A stretch of 64,000 nt of DNA from Armadillidium nasatum. Its lineage: Eukaryota; Arthropoda; Malacostraca; Isopoda; Armadillidiidae. The notes under the pieces were generated by a model. It searched no databases, was not told where the DNA came from, and saw only the letters and a list, made by a program, of their open reading frames with translations. Numbering within the stretch: position 1 is the first letter of the stretch; each line of letters opens with the position of its first letter. Where the stretch lies: assembly GCA_009176605.1 (NCBI GenBank), contig SEYY01022158.1:2501-66500 (forward strand), given 5' to 3'. Positions 45,582-61,289 of this stretch are shown piece after piece. Made by a program: the position numbers and the translations under genes.

Positions 45582-46990
45582 GCCGGGGTTATGGCCGGGG
45601 TTTTAAAATTTGTAAAGAGGTCAAAAGCACTGAAATTTAAGGTTAAGAAAATTAGATATAAGGTTTATTTAATTGTAAGGAAGGAGTAAATAGCCAACAT
45701 TCACTTAAATTAATGATTATATGCATTTTCTCAAAAAAAAAAAAAAATTGAAAAAATTTTTGTTTATTTAAAGTTTAAAAAGTACAAAATTAAAAAATAA
45801 ATTATTCTAATCATAATAGTGATTTAACACGTTTACCTAGGTAAGACCCTAAGGTAAAGTTTGAAAAAATGTAAGATATAAATTATCAATAACCATATTT
45901 ATACATATCATTGTTATTTTATTGCTGTTCTCAAACTTTATTTTAGCGCATTTTTCTTTTTTTTTTTGTTTATACTTTCAGTCAATATGGCTAAAGATCA
46001 GCTTCTGCAGTATTTGAATACTTTACAATGTTTCAGGATAGGCTCGAAATAGCTAAATCTGTTAACATCTCCGGGTCAGAAAAAAAATTTCAACCAAATC
46101 TTTTGGAGTATCTAAAATCAAAACACAAAGATGAACATTCACTAGCAGAAAAGGAGCGGTCAAAAGAAACTGAAAAGAAAAAAAATCAAATTTTCTTATA
46201 TTGTTTGAAATTTTTTTTTATTATTTGACTGATTGAGCTGAAATTTTCAAGTATGAATTTTTTCACGAAGTTCTGAGTTGATTTCGAGCATTTTTTTGAG
46301 TCTATAACGGTTTGAAACTTTGACCCAAAGTTTGAAAAAAATGAAAACGGATCAAACCACTGGTCCACATGAGCTGAAAATTTAACTGAATACCTTTGCC
46401 CCAATTTCTGCATTGGTGTAAAATTTTTGATATCATGTCTAGAAAAAAGTTATATAAGCACTTGAAAATTTTTTTGCAAAAATCGTACCCTTCTGGAGGA
46501 AAAAATTATTTAAAAAAAAATGCCTAATTTTTTTTATTTGTGAATATTTTTAGAAGAAACAGGGCAACAATTTTTTTAGTGCATATTTAAATGCTCTTGT
46601 TTGAAGCGAGATATAGCCTCTCAAACTTTGGAATTTTTGAAATTTGCCAAAAATGGACCTTTTTGAAGGCTATATCTCAAAACAATGAATGTCATCGAAT
46701 AAAGTATATAGAGGAATTGTAGCCCCACCCCTCCTCTATACACACCAAAAATAGGAAATGTCATAGTTGTATTTTTTAAAAAATTTTGTCTGAAAAGGTG
46801 GATTTTTTTAGTTCAAAAAATTTTTTTCTATAGTTGGTCAGTTTTTGGCTTATAACATTTTTCCTATAACTTGGGAACAAAAGTTTAGAGGCTTTTGTAG
46901 CCCATATAATTTTGAATAAATAGTCCAACTTTCAGCTCATTCTAAAAAGTGGTTTGGCACCGCCATTCTATTAAAAAAAAAATTTAAACA
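45580..46990 (+). mobile_element. hAT-like transposon-derived repeat with a BED zinc finger (copy 2)
   Basis: This is the reverse orientation of the repeat at 6885-8330. It opens with a GC-rich edge, GGCCGGGGTTATGGCCGGGG (45583-45602). The BED remnant lies at 45985-46228 (MFQDRLEIAKSV..., 'EYLKSKHKDEHSLAEKERSK'); its first Trp is lost (GCAGTATTTGAATAC) and the frame is shifted relative to copy 1. The non-coding body (46240-46990) matches copy 1 reversed, for example TAGCCCCACCCCTCCTCTAT against ATAGAGGAGGGATAGGGCTA. Both copies keep body and BED exon in the same arrangement, so the unit is a real repeat. Confidence 0.6.
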
Positions 46991-47032
46991 AAAAAAAAAA
47001 AACCTGAACTTTTCTTATAGATTTAGAAAGGT

Positions 47033-47065
<33 letters not shown>

Positions 47066-47073
47066 TATATATA

Positions 47074-47112
<39 letters not shown>
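47033..47112. repeat. Interrupted (TA)n microsatellite
   Basis: TA runs with several AATA interruptions, adjoining the downstream (3') end of the minus-strand LINE at 47113-48500. Confidence 0.95.
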
Positions 47113-47115
<3 letters not shown>

Positions 47116-48500
47116 TGTTAAAGAATTATGTCGAGTGGAAAGATGGAGGAACTATGTTTTGAGTCATTGAAAAAGCATGTTTGCTTTGTCCTAATTAAAA
47201 ATAAGAGAAAGTTGAGAGGTTAGATACTCCAAGGCAGGACCACCCTCCTTTCAAAATGGAAGGTGTTATGAGGAGTGGAGTAGTTGGCATAGTAGTTGAT
47301 AGGTGATGAAATAATAGAGAGAAGGTTATTAATGAAAAGTAGAAAAAAGATTTGAAGATAGGACAGAACTCTGAGAAACCCCACTTTTATAGATTTAAAA
47401 GATGAACGATGACCGTCTACAACAGCTGCTATAGAATGATCGAACAGGAAATCAGAGAAGGATAGATATCGAAAAAAGAAGTTTAGAAATGAAAACTTTG
47501 TGCCAGACACTATCAAAAGCCTTCAATATTTCTTGGGAAACGGCAAAAGAAATACTGAAATGCCAAAGAGCAGAGGAGCAAGAGTCAGAGAGTAAAGAAA
47601 GATTACTAAAATAGTGTTCTTTATGAAAGTCGCACTGTGGATCAGAGATAATTATAGAATAATTGAGATGTTTCCAAGTCTTTCTGTTGTAGATTCGAAA
47701 TCTTTAGGAAAAACTGAGTTGCAAGAATAGGACGATAGTTAGACGATTGAGAGATGTCTCCCTCTTTCTGCACTGTCTGAATGAGCTCTCTTTCCAGCAA
47801 GAAAGGAAGATCCAAATAAAAAGACAAAAGATTAAATATTTTTCCAAAGCACAGTGCAAGCTCAGAAGTACAAATTTTGAGAACCACAGGAATGATAATG
47901 TCAAAAATGTACACCATCTTAGTGAAAGCAGAATTGGAATCTTTAAAAGAAATTGCATTATTATCCATAAATGAATTGGATAGGGTTGAAGGAAAAGGAA
48001 TAGCTCAGGAATCGCTGAAGGTCTGAGTGAAGAGTTCAGCTTTAGTAGAATGCAAAATGGCAGAGTTAGAGTTGACATTTTTTGAAAATGCCAGAAAAGG
48101 CGTTAGGAAGAGAGATCAAAAATATTACTTTATTTTCTATGGAGAAATAAGATTTTGGTGTTGCAAAGAAAAGATGTTGCACGATTCCGAGGTGAAATGA
48201 GTTGCATGAGTTTCTGGAGTTTGAAGACGATTGTAATTCCTGAAGGTAGCATCCCTGCGGTGAATAACACGAAAAGAACCATAGTTAAACCACAGTTTTA
48301 AAGTCTTGAACAAAATAGGGAAAAATTTAGAATGTGCTCCTCCATGTCAGAGAGAATCACCTAGGTTATGCACTCTGAATTCTCTGAAAGATCCCTCCGC
48401 CGAAAGCAATGATCATTTTACAGGAAAGGAAAAAAGTATAACCACAAGTCAGATTAGTTGATGTCATCGAAATACTCCAAACATTTCTGCACAATTGTCG
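47113..48500 (-). mobile_element. Decayed jockey-like LINE fragment (endonuclease to RT)
   Basis: On the minus strand it runs from the endonuclease-RT linker (near 48480) through 'YRPI', the RT core ('[19 protein letters not shown]', 'LFINNLLSIISSPINYYA') to the equivalent of 'FLHLSTRH' (47140), then (TA)n. The 3' tail is missing. Multiple frame breaks make it old. Confidence 0.7.
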
Positions 48501-48599
48501 GATCCCACAACTCTACTTTCCGTCACTCATTTTAAAGTCCTTCGCATCCAACAGCAATTAATTATCGCTTGGTAGCCCTGACGCAGTTAACCTGTGACC

Positions 48600-50878
<2,279 letters not shown>

Positions 50879-51683
50879 AAATTTGCTGTTGGTGACTCGG
50901 GCCTTGATGATAGAAAAGTCCGATTGAAGAATGGAAGTGCTACAAGACGAGGAGTTGGCAATTCAAATCGTAATCAAAAGACTGGAAGAATTGTTTTGAA
51001 AAATCTTAACTGTACATACTCTAATTTTAGTTTGAAAAGTAAAATTGAGTTAAAAAGTCATTTGAGATCACAGTGTAAAAAAAAAGAAAAGGTTTAAATG
51101 TCGCCATTTCAATTATGAATGTAGTCAGAAAAATAGCTTAAAATTATACTTGTTAAAACATGAAAATAAAAAATTACTTAAATGTTCCTCTAAGTGGAGC
51201 TATGGATGTAATCACAAAGGTAACCTTAATAGGCACATGTTAACACACGTTCAAAGCAAGGTTGAAAAGTCGCAAGAAGAAGTTTAACTGTCATCTTTGA
51301 AGTTATGAATGTAATCAAAAAGCAAACTTAACATTACACTTATTAAACACGAAAATAAAACACTATTTAAATGTTTCCAGTGCCACTATGAATGTATCTG
51401 TAAAGGAAATTTTAAGACTCGCATGATTTTGACACACGCAAATTTTAAATAATTAAATGCCCTGAATGTAGTTATGAGTCAAATCATAAAGTTGGCATTA
51501 AGACACACATGTTAGGACGACATTCAAATGTTACGTTATTTAATTGGTGTGAGAGCGACTTTGGATGTAAAAATAAACGACAGTTTAAGGCGCACACATT
51601 GACGCATGTGAATTATAAAATATTTAAATGTTCTGAGTTTAGTTATAAATGTAATAAAAAATACACCTTACAAAGACACATCA
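50879..51683 (+). pseudogene. C2H2 zinc-finger exon (exon F), frameshifted and interrupted by a LINE
   Basis: After the acceptor the frame opens KFAVGDSGLDDRKVRLKNGS, in the same phase 0 as exons A-D, which is why I assign it to the same gene. A linker rich in Asn/Lys/Arg leads to a degenerate first finger (LNCTYSNFSLKSKIELKSHL). Frame changes follow, with fingers recognisable in different frames: 'FKCRHFNYECSQKNSLK', 'CNHKGNLNRHMLTH', 'LFKCFQCHYECICKGNFKTR' and 'IFKCSEFSYKCNKKYTLQRH'. About six fingers were present. The last one stops at 'CAAAGACACATCA', where the R2-like LINE copy 2 begins; a finger continues after it at 53673. Confidence 0.7.
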
Positions 51684-53672
51684 CATCTTTCAAGGAGACT
51701 CTCTGTCATAATTATTGTTTATACTTGCTATTAACCCCTTAATAACCTTATTAAAAATTTAGAAAATGGAGACAGAATTAATGCTAGAAATGAAAAGAAA
51801 GCAAACATAATATCCCATCTCTTTTATATGGACGACCTAAAATTGTATGCACCTAACAGGAAACCACCAGACAAATTGCAATGGTCAAACAGTTCTCAGA
51901 TGATATAAATATGCAGTTTGGGTTGGATAAATGTGCCTTTATCACATTAGGAAGGGTAGGAGAGTCGAATCTGAAAACATCATAATGGACCAAACAACTA
52001 TAAGTCAGTTAGATCAGGAAAGCACATACAAATACCTTGGGATTGAAGAATCAGAAAAAGTAGAGCATAAAAAAATGAAAGAAAGAATACCTAAAAAGAA
52101 TAAAAGTAATATTGAAATCAGAATTGAAGGCTAAAAATAAAATTGAAGCAATAAGAACATTTGCGGTACCTGTCATCTTATATAGTTGTGGGATTATTGA
52201 TTGGTATCAAGAAGACCTGAGCCAACTGGACGTTTCAACTAGAAAAATGTTAAATGCTCACAAAATGATATACAAAGGATAAATCTTGTCAAGAATATAC
52301 ACAGAACGAGGAGAGGGTGGAATGGGACTGATAGAATTAGACCAAGTATATAAGAAGGAAATTATTGGAATAGGAGAATATCTGGAAGGTGCAACAGGAA
52401 AGTTTATACAGTGGGTATGTTTGCACGAAATAGATAAACCAGACACTACATCAGTTGTAAAAAAGAAGAGAGATTACTTGCATTTCCACAACATAATCAA
52501 TCAGGTCCAAGGATGGGAGGAAAAAATACTAAAGTTCAGAATGAAATATCTAAAAGGAAGATATGGGCAAGAAAGAAAACAAGAACACTTGAATCAGTGG
52601 AAGAATCAAGCAATGGCAAAGAAATATAGAGAACTGTTGGAAGAAATATATATAGATAAAGAAAAATCAGCTTGAAATATTTAGTAAAGGCGAACTGAAT
52701 GCAGAGGATGAAAGGATGATAATGGCTGCCCAAGACCTAACAGTAGGAACAAAGTGGTTCAGAAAACATATAGAGGGAGAAAACATCAGTGATAAATGTC
52801 GAGTTTGTGACCAAGACACAGAATCTGTCCCTCACATCCTAGCTGGATGTCAGACTTTATTAAACCGACATCTTTATACAGAAAGGCAGAGCACTATTTG
52901 CAAGCTCATCCACTTTAAATTGTGCCAAAAATATAATATTAGAACGGAATCAACCAACTACTGGAAACACGATCCCCCAGAATAGAAGAAAATAAAGAAG
53001 TCTTGTTATTGTATGACTGTACAATACCAACAGATGTACAGTCGTCAACAGAAGTTCGTTCCTGTTAAGCTGGAAATAAATATTTATATAAAATGGGGAT
53101 CATTTCAGGTTCAGCCAATCACAGTTCAATTAAGCCCCGCTCAATGTTTTTATTTTCTTTTTATTCAAAATAGAGCTTTTATGAAATGATTTCCATTTTA
53201 TATAAATATTTATTTCCAGCCTAATAGGAACGAACTTCTGTTGACGACTGTACATGTCACCCACAATAGACTGGATATAGTTGTCAAAGACAAAAGGGAA
53301 CAAAGATGTTATTTAATAGAGGTAGGAGTCCCTAATGACAACAACTTGGTGGCATACGAGAGAGAAAAAGAAATTAAATATCAACGGCTAAAAAATGAAA
53401 TAAGAAGAATGTGGGACATGAATAACATCATAGTGATCCCAATAGTAGTTGGAACAATGGGTGTAATAAAGAGAAGCCTGATGGATCATCTTAAAAAACT
53501 ACCTGTGGTTATTAACACCTTGGAGTTGAGCAAAATGGTATTAAAAAAAAGTATTAGTATTATGAGGCTTGTGTTAAGCTTTGGGTGAGTAAAAATGGGA
53601 GTGTCCTTATGATCAAGGTTTGATCACGGACATTAACTTTATCAACCCCTTACTAATGGGAGGAAAAAAAAA
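51684..53672 (+). mobile_element. R2-superfamily LINE, 5'-truncated (copy 2), inserted between C2H2 fingers
   Basis: It starts at CATCTTTCAAGGAGACTC, the 'FQGDSLSP' point of RT, and contains YMDD (about 51830), 'TYKYLGIEE', the CCHC knuckle (52800-52850), the endonuclease core (53268-53330) and the 3' UTR, ending in a 9-base A-run (53664-53672). Zinc-finger coding sequence lies on both sides. A 212-bp transposon sits inside it (53039-53250). Single-base differences from copy 1 show each copy has its own frame breaks; the AATGGTC and GGTGGCAT points are intact here but other breaks occur (for example CAAAGGATAA and the 52675 region). Confidence 0.85.
53039..53250. mobile_element. 212-bp Tc1/mariner-type MITE inside the R2-like LINE
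   Basis: The terminal inverted repeats are about 58 bp with two mismatches, beginning CAGTCGTCAACAGAAGTTCG and ending in its complement. The element is flanked by a duplicated TA (53037-53038 and 53251-53252). LINE copy 1 has the empty site GATGTACATGTC at the equivalent point (about 12567), which fixes both ends exactly. TIR length and TA duplication fit a mariner-type non-autonomous element. It has no coding capacity. Confidence 0.9.
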
Positions 53673-53761
53673 TAGTTATTTAAATGTTTTGAGTGCATCT
53701 TTGAAAGTAATCATAAAAAAAGCTTAAAAAGACACAAACAAAATAGGCATGGAAATATGTA
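53673..53761 (+). pseudogene. Last C2H2 finger of the interrupted zinc-finger exon
   Basis: Directly after the LINE A-run the frame reads LFKCFECIFESNHKKSLKRH and ends 'KQNRHGNM' and TAA. C-x2-C-x12-H-x4-H fits a C2H2 finger. The sequence is close to the stand-alone remnant at 56020-56150, which shows what the uninterrupted linker looks like. Its reading frame is cut off from exon F by the LINE. Confidence 0.7.
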
Positions 53762-53784
53762 ACAAGTAATACTATAATTAGAAA

Positions 53785-55640
<1,856 letters not shown>

Positions 55641-56019
55641 GTTACATTTTCTTTCGATCTTTATTAAGTAAGTATTAAATAAATAAAGATTGTTATTTAC
55701 TTTGAACTATTTAGGGGTATTTTAATTATGTACGAAGAAATTTAAAACGTTGCAATAAAATCTTTAATTTTATTGTTTTGACATTGTTAATAAAATTAAT
55801 TTAGTCCATTTTTATGTGTTTCACTAAATTTGGTTACCTTGGAACCATTTAATTAATATTTATTATGTAATTTAATATTAGTTAATTTATATTATCAGAA
55901 ATAGTAAAGAAATATGGGCCAGTTTGGCAAATAATTTTGAGAAGTCTTATAATATATAAATTGTTGGTCATTCTATGTTGAAGTTGTTGTATTTGGGAGT
56001 AAAGTTATTTAAATTAAAA
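55641..56019. other. Unassigned AT-rich spacer
   Basis: No gene or repeat recognised between the CR1-like LINE and the zinc-finger remnant. Confidence 0.4.
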
Positions 56020-56150
56020 AGTTATTAAAAGTCACATGGACAAATATTGAAATTTAAAGTTATTTAAATGTTTTGTTTGCAGCTATGAATGCAATCGTTT
56101 AAAAAAAATCGTTTAAAAAGACACAAACGAAATAAGCATGGAAACAAGTA
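56020..56150 (+). pseudogene. C2H2 finger remnant with an uninterrupted linker
   Basis: The segment CACATGGACAAATATTGAAA to 'KLFKCFVCSYECNR' aligns codon for codon with the linker 'HILTHTNVKLFKC' (one stop in it), then a finger whose end (AAGACACAAACGAAATAAGC, GGAAACAAGTAACACTATAA) matches 53735-53775. A short duplicated segment (TCGTTTAAAAA) breaks the frame. It is a paralog of the last finger at 53673-53761 and shows the target site without a LINE. Confidence 0.65.
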
Positions 56151-57224
<1,074 letters not shown>

Positions 57225-57589
57225 GAAACAAAAAATTTAAATATGTATACTTATCTTAAAAAATTTCTTTCAAAATGCTGATACGCTAAAAACCTATAAA
57301 GGAAGGTTTGCATTTCTTTTGCAAACTATACTGTCAGAATAGAAACGCTCGCTCAGTAATTGTGAATACACAATTCTCTTATCCTTTATATTGAAGTATA
57401 TGTTCGCAAATTTTTTGCAAACCACATACGCTCTTTCCTTCGTTTTGAATAACTAATCAAAATGTATGACATTTTTTTTTTTTTAAATTAATAGAACTTC
57501 ACTGGAGTGTTGTTATAATAATATGCAATTTATTAAATATTTTACTATTAAAAAAACTTAAGAAATAAAAAGTAATAAATAACAGTTTT

Positions 57590-57985
57590 ACGTCAGTAAT
57601 AGATGCCGAGTTTGTGATCAGAACATAGAATCAATTCCTCACATCCTAGTGAGATGTCACACTTTACCAAACCCTCGTCTATATTGTATATAGAAATTTG
57701 ATTGCACACGAAAAAAGGAGAGAATGAAATAAAATATCAAAACCTGAGGCATGAAATCAGAAGAATGTGGGAGATCACTGGTGTTAAAAAAGGTCTAGTA
57801 GTTCATCATAAAAAGCATTCAGCTTCAATTATTATCTTGGAATTGAGTCTAATGGTGATTATTTAAATGCAATATTGAAACGTGTTGGGATGCTGGTAAA
57901 TGAATAGGACATCCTTATATTCAAAGTTTGACTACACAGTTGTTACTAATAACATCCTTTATAAAAGGAGGAATTAAAAAAAAAA
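57590..57985 (+). mobile_element. Old R2-superfamily LINE 3' fragment (copy 3), abutting zinc-finger sequence
   Basis: It starts near the CCHC knuckle (GATGCCGAGTTTGTGATCAG, 'CRVCDQNIESIPHILVRC'). An internal deletion follows, then 'RHEIRRMWEI' and the 3' UTR (AAAGTTTGACTACACA), ending in a 10-base A-run (57976-57985). Divergence from copies 1 and 2 is much greater, so this is an older insertion. The next bases, TTAAGTGTTCCAACTGCTCC, encode the start of a C2H2 finger. Confidence 0.7.
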
Positions 57986-58230
57986 TTAAGTGTTCCAACT
58001 GCTCCTACGAAGGAAGCTAAAAAGTACCCATGCTTAATTGGAAATATAAAATTATTTAAATATTGCGTGTATGTGACTATGAATATAATTTTAAATGCAG
58101 CTTAAAATCTCACATGCTTAATAAGCATTTAAAAAAATAAAATATTTAAGTGATCTGAGTGGAATTGTAAATGTAATAAAATTGAAGCTTAAAATGCATG
58201 CTTAATTAAAGCATTAAGAATGAAAGAAAA
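57986..58230 (+). pseudogene. Decayed C2H2 fingers and conserved 3' UTR after R2-like LINE copy 3
   Basis: Pieces 'LKCSNCSYEGS' (57986), 'CDYEYNFKCSLKSHMLNKH' (58073-58130) and further finger-like traces occur with several frame breaks. The downstream part (58230-58440: CCCTGGGTTAAAAACCC, CTGGTTTTTAAAAACC, TATTGTAGCAG) is homologous to the 3' UTR after the fingers at 13009-13260. The two loci are therefore paralogs. Confidence 0.65.
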
Positions 58231-58440
58231 TTTTAATTTTTAATTTTAAACCAAACCCCTGGGTTAAAAACCCAAATGTTACAGAAAAAAAAGAAAACTG
58301 GTTTTTAAAAACCATGTTTTTTTTAATTTCATATATGGTATTGTAGCAGTTTATTATGGTTTAAATTATTTGCATTAATGTTTGTGTAATTTTTCTTCTA
58401 ATATTTGTGTTTTGTGATTTCGTAATATTATTTTATTTTT

Positions 58441-59084
58441 AAACCCCCTTAATCGTTAATCCATTAACGAAAGTGTTAACGACGTTAATCGTTTATTGGC
58501 AAAGAAATTGATTATTTTTTGTCGTTAATTTTTAATTATAATTTTTTTTTTTTTTTTACAAAATTCACGTATTAAAAAAGCTCAACTTAATTGGTTCTAT
58601 AACGTTCTTTTTCATTAGCTTAAGAATGTGGATTTTTAACTACTAAAAAGCTAAAAATGTGACACCAAAACTTCAGCTTTTTTGTGCAATTATTTATTTA
58701 TAGAACCACCAAGTAATAGGCTAAAAAAAAACAATGGACCTTTAAGTATACTAACTAAATACAGCAGAAAGAAAACATTTATTACTATTAAATACAAATT
58801 CAAATGAATATTTATTCGATCTAGGAAATGGATCCTAAGAGTTATTTTCTACTTTGTAAGCATGACTGTATGTAATAATTGGTTTGAATATAGAAAGCAA
58901 GCATTGAAGACTGAATGCAGAAGAGAGTGAAGATTGGAATGCAGGAGAGACATACCAGATTTGTTGGCATTTAGGGAAGACGTTATAGATGGGTTTCTAA
59001 GAGCTAACAAGTTTCGAGCACTAATATTATGAATGAAAGTGGTGATGGACGATTAATCGCCATCGAGAATCGGTAGAATCGTCA
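58441..59084. other. Intergenic, nothing recognised
   Basis: No supported gene; low-complexity T-run near 58541-58558. Confidence 0.4.
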
Positions 59085-59410
59085 ATTTTCATGGAATCTG
59101 CATCGGAAGGAAGCATCCCTGCGGCGAATAGCACGAGAACAAGCAGAGATAAACCAAGGTTTGTTAGGCTTAATAGAAGGGAAAGAATATGGAATGTGCG
59201 CCTCCATGCCAGAGAGAATCACCTCGCTAATGCGTTCTGCACACTCCGAGAGACCCCTCCCAAGGAAGCAATAATCATTCTACGGGACCTCAAAGAAAAG
59301 GCTATCAGTTTGCGGCACCGAAGTGACACAAACGTTTCCTTTTAATAGATGGGGGTCTTTCCTGCGGAAGACGAAGAGATAGAAGAGGATACAATGCAGC
59401 TACCTGATAG
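59085..59410 (-). mobile_element. Endonuclease-domain fragment of the jockey-like LINE
   Basis: The plus strand is the complement of the segment around 43320-43620 in the best-preserved copy: GGAAGCATCCCTGCGGCGAA, TGCCAGAGAGAATCACCTCG and GTGACACAAACGTTTCCT all match in reverse. The apparent plus-strand frame at 59091-59345 is an antisense shadow. Confidence 0.75.
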
Positions 59411-59635
59411 TGCATAGTTTGCCATTTGATAATACACCATTGAAGTTGTTCGAGATATTGTTAAATGAACGTACTTACTAATCTTTGTTAATTACATTTT
59501 TGATGTTTTTTGGTATTTCTAGCCTACAAAATCATTTTCCGCACTCAGATTTAACAAGATAATTTATTTCAGATAATTTTGTTTTCGTAATTTCGTATAT
59601 TAAGAAAAAAAATGGTCCCATGAATCCAACCATTA

Positions 59636-60399
<764 letters not shown>

Positions 60400-61090
60400 T
60401 AAGTCGTCCACCTTGAAACATGACTTAACATTAATCTTGTTCACACAATCAATTATTTTTCTGTCGAATAGTAGATGCTATTTCCCAATCTTCTTATCAC
60501 AGAATATGGCCCATGGTATGTTATATTATTTCCTATGGCCCATGGTATGGCCCATGGTATGGTGATGCAAGTTTAGTTTTGCCATATTGGGCATCTTTGA
60601 TTAGTATATATTTGCATTTCTTGATTTAAATTTTAGAGACAAAGGCATCGAGAACAATGTTTGTAGTTTTTCTACATAAGTTTTGTCCCAATGGCCAAGG
60701 ATTAGTTGAAAGCTCTATCAATGCACCAGGAATTCTTATATTCTGACCATACATCAATAATATTGGAGAAAGGCCACAATCATCAAATAGAGCACTTCGA
60801 AGGCAAACAAGTGAAAATGGTTGTGGATTAAGCCAACTAGTACTACTTATTTCAGTTCCATTGTTCTGAATGTTGATAAAAGTGTTTTGTGGAAATTTTC
60901 AATCAGACCATTACTCTATGGACATTGTGCTGTTGTAAATAAATCTGTGGTTAGATCCCAAATTTCAACAAACCGCCTTAAAAATTTCACTTGAAAACTG
61001 AGCACCCCTATCTGTAACGAATGTGTTTACCACACCAGCAATTGGTAGAAATTCTTTTACCATTGTATCTGTAATGCTACCATGAAATTA
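60400..61090 (-). mobile_element. Gypsy-type LTR retrotransposon integrase fragment (fossil)
   Basis: On the minus strand the segment contains integrase core features ('FVTDRGAQFSSEIF', then 'SNGLIENF'-like, 'DDCGLSPILLMYGQNIRIPGALIE') and, toward 60480, a C-terminal part resembling 'GPYSVIRRL'. The family is Gypsy. It is broken, with several breaks, and no LTRs or other pol parts are visible. It is a different lineage from the fragment at 38100. Confidence 0.65.
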
Positions 61091-61289
61091 TATGCGAAAA
61101 ATATTTTTATAACTGAGAATGCTTTTATAAAAGGTAAGTGAAATAAAATGAATTTTGTAAGACAAAATGAACTGAAAAATTAAGAAATGTTTAAACATTC
61201 GGCCTTTGTTTTGTTTTTTATCCTTTCTGTAACAAAACAAAAAAAAGTTATTTTAACAATTCAAAAAAAAGAACGTTTTAAAAATAATG

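Noticed and set aside
57305-57423. Inverted repeats (GGTTTGCATTTC... and ...TTTTTTGCAAACC) as a possible small MITE
   Set aside because: Arms match only partly and no target duplication is visible, so I did not list it as an element.
59091-59345. Plus-strand frame MESASEGSIPAANSTRTS...
   Set aside because: Antisense shadow of the LINE endonuclease region; the equivalent antisense frame appears at 43332-43619.
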